NCBI GenBank assembly: GCA_905203795.1
Contig: CAJKXG010000033.1
Location: 1-9,495, forward strand
DNA from: an uncultured Oscillospiraceae bacterium
GTDB lineage: Bacteria > Bacillota > Clostridia > Oscillospirales > Acutalibacteraceae
Length of the DNA: 9,495 nucleotides
Direction of reading: 5' to 3'
The position numbers and the translations under genes were made by a program. The notes under the pieces were generated by a model that was not told the DNA's origin, ran no database searches, and saw only the letters and a program-made list of their open reading frames with translations. This document shows positions 1 through 5,338 of the stretch, in pieces. The number at the start of each line of letters is the position of its first letter. Within the stretch, counting starts at the first letter, position 1.

Positions 1-1
1 T

Positions 2-163
2 GTCGTTCCTGAAGACGAAGTGGCAAAAAATACAATACTTGATGAAATCAGTGAAACCGATGCGATGATGAAACTGGATACTGCTGCATACAATACCGAT
101 ATTTGCAATTGTTGTTATCAGTACTTAACAACAAATAAAACGCAGTTTTTAACAAATGCGTAA
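2..163 (+). CDS. C-terminal end of an unrecognised protein (partial)
   Basis: An open frame enters from the left edge and ends at TAA 161-163, giving the last 53 residues of a protein whose start lies outside the window. The tail is acidic at first (PEDEVAKN, DEISETDAMMKLD). It then has a short cysteine cluster, CNCCYQY, and ends TNKTQFLTNA. I do not recognise the family. The cysteine cluster could bind a metal, but one cluster is not enough to say so. A hairpin terminator about 65 bases downstream fits this being the true 3' end of a gene. Confidence is limited because only a short fragment is visible. Confidence 0.45.
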   Translation, partial: VVPEDEVAKNTILDEISETDAMMKLDTAAYNTDICNCCYQYLTTNKTQFLTNA

Positions 164-227
164 GACGATATATACTACTTTTACTTACTCTTTCCTCGTT
201 TCTGCTCCGTTTGGTTACTCTCCGCCA

Positions 228-256
228 GAAAAAGCACGCGAAAGCGTGCTTTTTTC
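228..256. terminator. Bidirectional intrinsic terminator
   Basis: GAAAAAGCACGC (228-239) pairs with GCGTGCTTTTTTC (244-256) around a GAAA-type loop. The right arm ends in a T-run, and the left arm supplies an A-run, so it could work from either side. It lies downstream of the partial gene ending at 163. Confidence 0.7.
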
Positions 257-437
257 AATGAAATTTGCCCTTTAGGCAAGTGAAATAGCTTCGTTATGAA
301 ATATTTGCTCCGCAAATGTGAAATGTTCGCTGCGCGAACGTGGGCAAATTTCATTTCACATCTCATGAAATGAGATATTTCACAATTCACGACAGTGAAT
401 TATTTCACATTTTGCCGTAGGCAAAATATTTCACTGC
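257..437. repeat. Array of seven short hairpins with TGAAAT/ATTTCA spacers
   Basis: Seven small stem-loops follow one another: TTGCC/GGCAA (265-279), ATAGC/GTTAT with one wobble (285-297), ATTTGC/GCAAAT (303-317), GTTCGC/GCGAAC (325-339), ATCTCAT/ATGAGAT (360-376), AATTCAC/GTGAATT (384-401) and ATTTTGCC/GGCAAAAT (409-427). In the left half the spacers read (G)TGAAAT(A). In the right half they read ATTTCAC, the reverse complement. A 14-bp outer inverted repeat, AATGAAATTTGCCC (257-270) with GGGCAAATTTCATT (342-355), encloses the first four hairpins. There is no coding signal here. The layout resembles interspersed multi-hairpin elements seen in Clostridia, but I cannot assign a named family. 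Most loops are only 3-5 bases. Confidence 0.75.
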
Positions 438-477
438 TACTCTTATGTTGCCATTGTGCTATTTCGTCGTATAATCC

Positions 478-513
478 AATCCCCTCGATGCATCCGTGTT
501 AAGGGGATTTTTT
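478..513 (+). terminator. Intrinsic terminator, related to the one at 950-983
   Basis: AATCCCCT (478-485) pairs with AGGGGATT (502-509) and is followed by a T6 tract (508-513). The inner part, CGATGCATCCG, matches the terminator at 950-983 almost exactly, but its right arm has decayed to GTGTTAA, so the inner stem is mostly wobble pairs. I see no gene or clear signal between 514 and 629. Confidence 0.6.
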
Positions 514-629
514 ATTTATACTCTTGATTTTCGTTATTCTCTTTTTACATTTTCTGCGATTTTTTCGGATAAAAAGGGAACAGAGAAACGTTACATCCAG
601 CGGTACAAATTTATATATAATGCCACGCC

Positions 630-658
630 TTGTTTATTTCTGTTTATCATGTTATAAT
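630..658 (+). promoter_or_regulatory. SigA-type promoter for the SF0329-like gene
   Basis: TTGTTT (630-635) and a perfect TATAAT (653-658) are separated by 17 bases. The expected start of transcription is near 665, so the leader before the ATG at 676 would be only about 11 bases. A weak GGTG (667-670) precedes that ATG. Confidence 0.6.
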
Positions 659-675
659 AAACTTGTGGTGATTAT

Positions 676-945
676 ATGAACAAAACGGTAGGTTGTTGGA
701 GCAGAATGCGAAAATACTCTGAACACAAAATGCCTGGCGAATGTTTGCAAGGCAGAATCCGATACGGTTGCACTACCTATGTCGGCATAGACAATTGCAA
801 AGTATTGGATATCTGTATAGACGGCGGACAGATTCAGCGGTTTTCTTTGGAAACCGTCAGCACGTATTTTATCAACAACGGATTCACAGAGAACACACAT
901 CCTTGGCCGATATTTACATCATATCCTTTTACAGATCATAGACCC
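676..945 (+). pseudogene. SF0329-like small protein, 3'-truncated
   Basis: From the ATG at 676 (alternative ATG 706 with GGAG just upstream) the frame encodes a protein-like N-terminus: RKYSEHKMPGECLQGRIRYG, then TYVGIDNCKVLDICIDGG, then QRFSLETVSTYF. The LQGRI(R)Y and ICIDG...FSLETV layout resembles the SF0329 family of small uncharacterised proteins, recalled from memory rather than from a search. After about residue 75 the sequence stops looking like protein and runs into the terminator at 950-983. That fits loss of the 3' part by deletion or frameshift. The reading frame happens to stay open into the downstream integrase, but a fusion is very unlikely because a terminator and other hairpins lie between them. 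The promoter and start appear intact, so a short product may still be made. The 3' boundary given here is approximate. Confidence 0.4.
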
Positions 946-949
946 AACG

Positions 950-983
950 CCCCCTTGATGCATCCGCATCGAGGGGGTTTTTT
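950..983 (+). terminator. Strong intrinsic terminator
   Basis: CCCCCTTGATGC (950-961) pairs over 12 bp, with one G-T wobble, with GCATCGAGGGGG (966-977) around loop ATCC. A T6 tract (978-983) follows. It closes the SF0329-like remnant and should stop rightward transcripts before the integrase. Confidence 0.8.
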
Positions 984-1001
984 GCTTATAAAACCGCCAC
1001 A

Positions 1002-1022
1002 GGCTGCGCCTGCGGAGCAGCC
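1002..1022. repeat. Short GC-rich hairpin
   Basis: GGCTGC (1002-1007) pairs with GCAGCC (1017-1022). It sits between two terminator-like hairpins in a non-coding stretch and has no T-run. Its function is unknown. Confidence 0.4.
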
Positions 1023-1053
1023 GGCGGGGAGTACAAGACCTCCGTTGCAAAAT

Positions 1054-1102
1054 AAAAGCAACGCCGGTGTGCGGTTGGCGTTGCTTTTGCACCTTTCGGT
1101 GC
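1054..1102. terminator. 12-bp hairpin with A/T flanks, plus adjacent small hairpin
   Basis: AAAAGCAACGCC (1054-1065) pairs perfectly with GGCGTTGCTTTT (1077-1088). The T4 on one side and A4 on the other make it a possible weak bidirectional terminator. Directly after it, GCACC (1089-1093) pairs with GGTGC (1098-1102) around TTTC. Confidence 0.55.
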
Positions 1103-1175
1103 GGTTGGTATCACGCCCCATTTTAGAGCCGTTGTTCATATTTTATGTTTTACATGGAGGCACGACATCCGATTT

Positions 1176-1194
1176 TTTCGCAGAGTTACGCAAT
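1176..1194. repeat. Left copy of a 19-bp inverted repeat flanking the integrase
   Basis: TTTCGCAGAGTTACGCAAT here is the exact reverse complement of 2611-2629. The two copies bracket the integrase gene with about 1.4 kb between them. The match does not extend in either direction. Confidence 0.85.
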
Positions 1195-1223
1195 CCGAGA
1201 AAAGAAAATGCCCATATAAACAT

Positions 1224-1246
1224 GTTTGATTATAACATAATCAGAC
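1224..1246. promoter_or_regulatory. Dyad, possible operator over a leftward -10 box
   Basis: GTTTGATTAT (1224-1233) and ATAATCAGAC (1237-1246) form a 10-bp inverted repeat (one wobble) around AAC. It overlaps the leftward TATAAT described separately, the usual arrangement for a repressor operator. No regulator gene is visible in the window. Confidence 0.4.
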
Positions 1247-1257
1247 AAAAAATGCAA
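1229..1257 (-). promoter_or_regulatory. Leftward SigA-like promoter inside the 19-bp repeats
   Basis: On the minus strand TTGCAT (1257-1252) lies 17 bases before a perfect TATAAT (1234-1229). The -35 matches consensus at only three of six bases. It points left across the inverted repeat at 1176-1194, away from the integrase. If the bracketed segment were flipped, it would point toward the matrix operon. Confidence 0.4.
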
Positions 1258-1338
1258 GAGGTTTTACAAGAAAATACTGTTTTAAATGAAAATGATTTTG
1301 CTTTTTTCATTCCAAAGTTATGCTTTACCCGTTTTAGT

Positions 1339-1360
1339 CCGTCAATTCAGCCGTCAAAAT
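1339..1360 (+). repeat. CCGTCAA direct repeats upstream of the integrase
   Basis: CCGTCAA occurs at 1339-1345 and 1351-1357, 12 bases apart. The 12-mer AGCCGTCAAAAT (1349-1360) recurs at 2540-2551, just past the integrase stop. Short direct repeats near an integrase can be arm-type binding sites, but a 12-base match is expected by chance in a window this long, so support is weak. Confidence 0.25.
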
Positions 1361-1428
1361 CGGCTCTTAAAAATAGTATCCGTGCAGAAACGCTGCAGAA
1401 AATACAAAATGCCAAAGGAGAATGCAAA

Positions 1429-2535
1429 ATGTCAAGACGAGGAGAAAACATTTACAAGCGAAAGGACAATCGGTGGGAAGGCAGGTATATGAAAGGCTGC
1501 GATTATCAAGGAAAAACGCAGTTTGGTTATGTCTATGCTAAAACCTACCGTGAGGTAAGAGAAAAATTGAACGCCTGCAAGCAGGCATCGGCTGCTAAAC
1601 CCGTGCCTGCTAAAAAGAACTTTGGCGTTTTCTGTGACGAGTGGCTGCTGCTTTCCCGCAGCCGCGTCAAAGAATCCACCTATGTAAAATACCATACTAT
1701 CACAACCAATCATATTAAGCCGAAGCTGGAAAAGCTTCTCCCGCAATATCTCAACACCGTTGTGATCGAGGAATTCAGCCATGATTTGCTGATGGAAGGG
1801 TTGTCGGTGAAAACCGTGCGGGATATCCTGACGGTTCTGCGTTCGGTTCTCAAATATTGCCGCCGTCAGATCGGCACTTCGTTCCCGGATATAGAGATCG
1901 TTTATCCGAAAGAGCGAAAGAAGGAAATGCGTGTACTCACCCTTGAGGAGCAGACAACGTTTATGCAGTATCTTTTGTGCGATATGGATGCTGCCAAATT
2001 CGGCGTTCTGCTCGCGCTGCTCACGGGGATGCGCATAGGCGAGGTTTGCGCTCTCAAATGGGAAGACGTTTCAATCGAAAATAAAACCATTCATGTCGGC
2101 TCTACCATGCAAAGGCTGCAAACCCTTGATAATCATGCCGACTCTAAAACACGGATTGTGATCGGCGATACGAAGAGCCAAACATCCGATCGGATTATAC
2201 CGCTGACGGAATACGCTGTTGAACTATGCGAAAAAATGAATCCGAAAAACAGCGCCGCATATATCCTGACAGGAGAAGCACAGCGGTATCTTGAACCGAG
2301 AGCCTTGCAGTATAAGCTTGCCAAGTACACGGAAGCGTGCGGACTGAAGGATGTCCATTTCCACGCGCTGCGCCATACCTTCGCCACCCGGTGTGTCGAG
2401 GTCGGATTCGAGATTAAATCTCTTAGTGAAATATTGGGACATGCCAGCGCAAAGGTCACGCTCGACCGCTATGTCCATTCATCGCTGGAGCTGAAACGGA
2501 CGAATATGGACAAGTTGTCTGCTGTCGGTTTCTGA
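1429..2535 (+). CDS. Tyrosine site-specific integrase, Tn916 type
   Basis: This 368-residue protein would catalyse site-specific recombination of an integrative element. The N-terminus (MSRRGENIYKRKD, then RWEGRY) is the AP2-like arm-DNA-binding domain of Tn916-type integrases, about residues 1-45. A helical core-binding domain follows (about 65-165), then the catalytic domain. All catalytic residues are visible: R202 (TGMRIGE), K249 (DTKSQ), H312 and R315 (HALRH), H338 (LGHAS) and nucleophile Y348 (DRYVH). The start is set by AAAGGAG at 1414-1420, eight bases before ATG 1429; the frame stays open far upstream, but that stretch is hairpin-rich and non-coding in character. The gene appears intact. 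No excisionase is evident beside it, and I cannot locate the attachment core. No terminator follows before the next gene cluster. Confidence 0.93.
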   Translation: MSRRGENIYKRKDNRWEGRYMKGCDYQGKTQFGYVYAKTYREVREKLNACKQASAAKPVPAKKNFGVFCDEWLLLSRSRVKESTYVKYHTITTNHIKPKLEKLLPQYLNTVVIEEFSHDLLMEGLSVKTVRDILTVLRSVLKYCRRQIGTSFPDIEIVYPKERKKEMRVLTLEEQTTFMQYLLCDMDAAKFGVLLALLTGMRIGEVCALKWEDVSIENKTIHVGSTMQRLQTLDNHADSKTRIVIGDTKSQTSDRIIPLTEYAVELCEKMNPKNSAAYILTGEAQRYLEPRALQYKLAKYTEACGLKDVHFHALRHTFATRCVEVGFEIKSLSEILGHASAKVTLDRYVHSSLELKRTNMDKLSAVGF

Positions 2536-2539
2536 TTTA

Positions 2540-2551
2540 AGCCGTCAAAAT
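2540..2551 (+). repeat. Second copy of AGCCGTCAAAAT, just after the integrase stop
   Basis: This matches 1349-1360 exactly and in the same orientation, so the two copies flank the integrase gene. It overlaps the ATG of the small ORF at 2550. It may be an arm-type site or chance. Confidence 0.25.
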
Positions 2552-2581
2552 GAGCAGTCGGGATTCCGCTTTATCCTTTGC

Positions 2582-2610
2582 TTTAGAGGAATTTGAAGCC
2601 TGTTTATCAT
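2582..2610 (+). promoter_or_regulatory. Possible weak promoter for the matrix operon
   Basis: TTTAGA (2582-2587) and TATCAT (2605-2610) are 17 bases apart and match consensus at four and five of six positions. The site lies directly before the right inverted repeat and points into the operon beginning at 2798. No better candidate is visible in 2536-2797. Confidence 0.3.
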
Positions 2611-2629
2611 ATTGCGTAACTCTGCGAAA
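2611..2629. repeat. Right copy of the 19-bp inverted repeat
   Basis: ATTGCGTAACTCTGCGAAA is the exact reverse complement of 1176-1194. It sits about 170 bases before the first gene of the matrix operon and within the small frameshifted ORF. Confidence 0.85.
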
Positions 2630-2782
2630 GAGAGCGCACAAAGGAGAAAATCCGCTGTCGGCAGATGAAAAAACGAATCTGCACCTGTTTTGGATTCCGT
2701 TCTTCCCAAAGAAATGATCCGATCCTTTTCAGACGGCGGGCAATACCAGTTTACCCAATTGAGCGAAAAATAAACGATGTTG

Positions 2783-2789
2783 AAGGAGG
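2783..2789 (+). promoter_or_regulatory. Ribosome binding site that sets a TTG start
   Basis: AAGGAGG lies eight bases before TTG 2798. The in-frame ATG at 2777 is upstream of this site and has no ribosome binding site of its own, so TTG 2798 is the better start. Confidence 0.75.
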
Positions 2790-2797
2790 TGTCTCTG

Positions 2798-3634
2798 TTG
2801 CAAAGAAAAGAAAAAAAGAAAATAAGAATTGTAATCATCATTCTGTCCGTCCTGTTGGCGGTCAGTCTGCTCTTCCTGGCCGGAATCCTCATATACAATC
2901 ATTTTTCTGATGCACAGCCTGTTTCGGTGACGGTGCCGGATAACATCATCACGCCGGAGAAAGACGAAACGACGTCGCAAACGACATCGCAACAGACGGA
3001 CACAAGCAAAAACAATAACGCCGATGAGAACAGTAACGGCAGCGCAAGCGAAACGACAACCGTATCACCATCCGTAACCAGTCCATCAGACGCGGATGTA
3101 ACGGCAACGGCTCTTTCGCTCCATGACCGCAACGCGGATGACAATACGCCGTTTCAGGTCGGCAATATGTTCCCCGGCGACAGCGAAACAAAATATTACT
3201 GTGTGCGTGTTTCCCACAAGGGCGATGTGATCCTCCGATTTCATGCGGATATCCGCCCCGAGTATGAAAAACTTGCCGAGGTGCTGTGTTGCCGCATCAC
3301 TTTGCCCGAAAACGGCGAAGTGCTCTATGACGGTCTGATGCGGGATATGCCCGCATCGCTGAATCACGCATTGCGGACAAGTACCAGCACGACAAGCGAG
3401 GTCTACTATGAGATTACCGCTTATTTAGACACAAGCGTCGGTAACGCGTATATGAATAAGGATCTGATCGCCGACTTCCGTTGGTGGGTGGAGGAAACGG
3501 GAAATCTTGATGCTCCGCAGACGGGCGATCCTTTCAATCTCTATTTGTGGCTTTGCCTTGCTTCCGGCTCATTGTTCCTGCTGATTCTGCTTTGTAAAAA
3601 GCGCAAAAAGGAGGATGCAGTCAATGAACGATAA
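2798..3634 (+). CDS. TasA-like surface protein with N-terminal signal and LPXTG-like anchor
   Basis: This is a 278-residue cell-surface protein (TTG start; see the ribosome binding site entry). Residues 2-10 are basic and 11-33 form a hydrophobic signal or membrane segment. A Thr/Ser/Asn-rich low-complexity stalk follows (about 36-104). Residues 105-230 form a beta-rich domain with phrases typical of TasA/CalY-like proteins: FPGDSETKYYCVRV, LYDGLM, EITAYLDTSVGNAYMNKDL, FRWWVEE. It ends with a sorting signal: APQTG (239-243), a hydrophobic stretch, then KKRKKE. Sortases typically cut such LPXTG-like motifs between T and G and join the protein to the wall; no sortase gene is visible here. The signal lacks the AWF-type SipW motif of its neighbours, so another signal peptidase may process it. 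It overlaps the next gene by 11 bases. By position and anchor it could tether fibres, a TapA-like role, but this is inference. Confidence 0.82.
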   Translation: MQRKEKKKIRIVIIILSVLLAVSLLFLAGILIYNHFSDAQPVSVTVPDNIITPEKDETTSQTTSQQTDTSKNNNADENSNGSASETTTVSPSVTSPSDADVTATALSLHDRNADDNTPFQVGNMFPGDSETKYYCVRVSHKGDVILRFHADIRPEYEKLAEVLCCRITLPENGEVLYDGLMRDMPASLNHALRTSTSTTSEVYYEITAYLDTSVGNAYMNKDLIADFRWWVEETGNLDAPQTGDPFNLYLWLCLASGSLFLLILLCKKRKKEDAVNER

Positions 3635-4172
3635 CAGCAAAACCGCCAAGAAGCTGACCGGTAGCATCATTGCCGTGGTTGTTTTGGCACTCTGCCTGTG
3701 TATCACCACTTTTGCCCTCGTGTGGGCGACGGTTTCGGTGGACAATAATCTGTTTCATACCGGCACAGTAAAAGTAAATCTGAATGATGGCAAGCCGGTT
3801 ATAGAAGAACACGAATTCCTGTTTGAACCCGGTATGACGGTACAGAAGGACTTCTTTATTGAAAACCAAAGCACATGGGATGTTTACTACAAGCTGTATT
3901 TTAACAATGTTGAAGGCGGTCTTGCCGATGTGCTGGAAATCACCGTTACGGACGGAGAGAAAACATTGTATCAAGGGACAGCGGCGGCGCTTAACCGCAC
4001 GGATGTGGGAGCCGCGGACGATATCCTCCGACTGAACGAACGGCGGGAATTAACCGTCTATTTCCATTTCCCCGAAGAAGCGGGAAACAGCGCACAGAAT
4101 CTGACGTTGACATTTGATATGTGCGCAGACGCAGTACAGACGAAGAACAACCCAAACAAGTTGTTTGACTAA
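3624..4172 (+). CDS. Small TasA/CalY-like protein with SipW-type signal
   Basis: This 182-residue protein resembles the small TasA/camelysin-like group, which form or decorate extracellular fibres. Residues 1-12 are basic and 13-33 are hydrophobic. Next comes ALVWATVSVDNNLFHTGTVK, the SipW-cognate signal pattern (aromatic after Ala, then N.F.TGT). The remainder is a beta-rich domain: FEPGMTVQKDFFIEN, then VYYKLYFNNVEGG, then LTVYFHFP. That is the usual PG-motif and strand layout of the family. AAGGAGG (3608-3614) lies nine bases before ATG 3624; the ATG at 3615 abuts it and is too close. The start overlaps the end of the anchored gene, which suggests coupled translation. SipW is encoded two genes downstream and is its likely processing enzyme. 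Confidence 0.82.
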   Translation: MNDNSKTAKKLTGSIIAVVVLALCLCITTFALVWATVSVDNNLFHTGTVKVNLNDGKPVIEEHEFLFEPGMTVQKDFFIENQSTWDVYYKLYFNNVEGGLADVLEITVTDGEKTLYQGTAAALNRTDVGAADDILRLNERRELTVYFHFPEEAGNSAQNLTLTFDMCADAVQTKNNPNKLFD

Positions 4173-4182
4173 GGAGTAAACC

Positions 4183-4464
4183 ATGAAAATTGGGAAAAAA
4201 TGTAAATTTTTCGGGAGGGCGCTTATGAACCCTCCAGCGAACAAATACTCCGACCATGTAAACACCGAGAAATGTATTTTGTGCGGTAACGATACCGAAA
4301 TTCCTGTATCCGCACCGATAGACTACAGAAAATATTATATCCAAGGTTGCGGACAGCTTTGTAAGGATTGTTACCACACGCTGAAATTGGCAAGTAATTC
4401 GGGCAACAGGTCTTCCAACGAGGAGATGGAACTGCTTTTGCAGTTGACAAGAAAAGATAGTTAG
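4183..4464 (+). CDS. Small zinc-ribbon-like protein in the SipW cluster
   Basis: This 93-residue protein has no signal peptide and is probably cytoplasmic. Cysteines are arranged C31-x2-C34, C56, C60-x2-C63 (CILCGND, GCGQLCKDCY), as in a treble-clef or zinc-ribbon fold with four or five ligands. I recall similar short proteins in Clostridia but know no function. Two starts are plausible: ATG 4183 with AAGGAG at 4171-4176, and ATG 4225 with GGGAGG just upstream, which would give 79 residues and keep the whole metal site. Its ribosome binding site overlaps the stop of the TasA-like gene, and ten bases separate its stop from SipW, so it is co-transcribed with both. It might help regulate or fold the secretion system; this is inference. 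Confidence 0.75.
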   Translation: MKIGKKCKFFGRALMNPPANKYSDHVNTEKCILCGNDTEIPVSAPIDYRKYYIQGCGQLCKDCYHTLKLASNSGNRSSNEEMELLLQLTRKDS

Positions 4465-4474
4465 GAGCGCGCAT

Positions 4475-5203
4475 ATGAGGAAAGCACTGAATGTAATGAA
4501 AACCATATTGGTCTGGCTGATGGTGATACTGGCGGTGTGTATGATGATTTTCACCGTGGTGTCGGTAAACACGTTTGACAGAAATGATCGCAGTCTGTTC
4601 GGATATAAGGCTTTCATCGTACTGTCAGACTCTATGAGTAAGACCGACTTCTCTGCCGGCGATCTTGTGCTGACAAAAGAAGTTGATCCCTCTACTCTCA
4701 AAGAAGGCGACATTATCGCCTACACCTCGCAGAACACCGCGAACTACGGCGAAACGGTCACCCATAAAATCCGCAAGCTCACCACCGATGCAAACGGCGA
4801 ACCCGGCTTTATCACCTACGGTACGACCACCGACACCGACGACGAGATCGTGGTGACCTATCCTTATGTTTTGGGAAAGTACCAATTGCATATTCCGATG
4901 GTAGGCAAATTCTTTCAGTTTTTGAAAACCACGCCGGGCTATATTATCTGCATTCTGATTCCGTTTCTGCTGCTCATCTTGATTCAGGGGCTTAACTGCA
5001 TAAAGCTGTTCCGCCGTTACAAGCGGGAACAGATGGACGAGATGAAAGCAGAGCGTCAAAAGCTGGAAGCGGAACGTGCCGAAAGCCAAAAAATGATGGC
5101 GGAGCTGTTGGAACTTAAATCACAGCTTGCCTCTCAGCAGACCGAGAACGGCACGGTAACCGCCGATACTGCGGACGATCCATCTGCATCAAGCGAAGAT
5201 TGA
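4475..5203 (+). CDS. sipW: SipW-type (ER-type) signal peptidase I with C-terminal coiled coil
   Basis: This 242-residue membrane enzyme removes signal peptides from TasA-like proteins. An N-terminal membrane segment (about 10-32) leads to the catalytic domain. LSDSM contains the nucleophile S53. VTHKI contains H97, which replaces the Lys of ordinary bacterial signal peptidases and marks the archaeal/eukaryotic-like S26B class. The third acidic residue is probably within TTTDTDDE (120-124). A second membrane segment (155-173) is followed by RRYKRE and a charged coiled coil (about 184-220), then an acidic Ser-rich tail. Bacillus subtilis SipW is about 190 residues; the extra length here is this cytoplasmic tail. 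TAGGAG (4462-4467) is placed seven bases before ATG 4475. The TasA-like genes on both sides are its likely substrates. The catalytic set looks intact. Confidence 0.9.
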   Translation: MRKALNVMKTILVWLMVILAVCMMIFTVVSVNTFDRNDRSLFGYKAFIVLSDSMSKTDFSAGDLVLTKEVDPSTLKEGDIIAYTSQNTANYGETVTHKIRKLTTDANGEPGFITYGTTTDTDDEIVVTYPYVLGKYQLHIPMVGKFFQFLKTTPGYIICILIPFLLLILIQGLNCIKLFRRYKREQMDEMKAERQKLEAERAESQKMMAELLELKSQLASQQTENGTVTADTADDPSASSED

Positions 5204-5338
5204 CAAAATGCGGAAGTTCCCGAAGACCGCCCGCAAAAGGGAGCGGACGGCAAGAAAAAACAGCTTCATTTGGTGTGAACGGCGAAATGCCGATTACATA
5301 GTGTTACTCAAAGAAATAAATGTGAAGGAGGTAAAACA
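5204..5338 (+). other. Leader between sipW and the beta-helix TasA gene
   Basis: This gap is the longest before a gene in this half of the cluster. It contains an imperfect hairpin: CCGCCCGC (5227-5234) with GCGGACGG (5243-5250), one mismatch, no T-run. AAGGAGG (5325-5331) lies seven bases before ATG 5339. The hairpin might protect or separate the downstream message; no clear promoter is seen. Confidence 0.4.

Larger units (their letters stand above)
2550..2773 (+). pseudogene. Small ORF with a -1 frameshift ahead of the matrix operon
   Basis: From ATG 2550 the frame runs 55 codons to TGA 2715-2717 and reads like protein: SRDSALSFALEEFEACLSYC, then RKRAHKGENPLSADEKTN, then LFWIPFFPK. Moving to the -1 frame at CCCAAAG continues it naturally as EMIRSFSDGGQYQFTQLSEK to TAA 2771-2773, giving about 74 residues. 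CCCAAAG is placed as C-CCA-AAG, the X-XXY-YYZ form of a -1 slippery site, so either programmed slippage or a simple indel mutation could explain the break. I do not recognise the family. There is no ribosome binding site before 2550. The right copy of the 19-bp inverted repeat lies inside the coding part (CVTLRK), so the original 5' end may have been replaced. Confidence 0.4.

Noticed and set aside
181..390. A 69-residue leftward ORF across the terminator and hairpin array
   Set aside because: It is composed of repeat and terminator sequence and has no protein-like pattern.
257..437. The hairpin array as a CRISPR array
   Set aside because: The conserved units are only 6-8 bases, the stems vary, the orientation flips midway, and there are no spacer-length unique segments or cas genes.
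616..621. A second TATAAT upstream of the SF0329-like gene as an extra promoter
   Set aside because: No acceptable -35 box lies at 16-18 bases; the best match, TTACAT, is 19 bases away. The site at 630-658 is better.
676..2535. A single 619-residue fusion of the SF0329-like N-terminus to the integrase
   Set aside because: A strong terminator with T6 (950-983) and other hairpins lie within it, the middle part reads as non-coding, and the integrase has its own AAAGGAG and ATG at 1429.
3991..4713. A 240-residue leftward open frame opposite the TasA-like, zinc-ribbon and sipW genes
   Set aside because: It spans three well-supported rightward genes, has no recognisable domain and is best explained as an antisense shadow.
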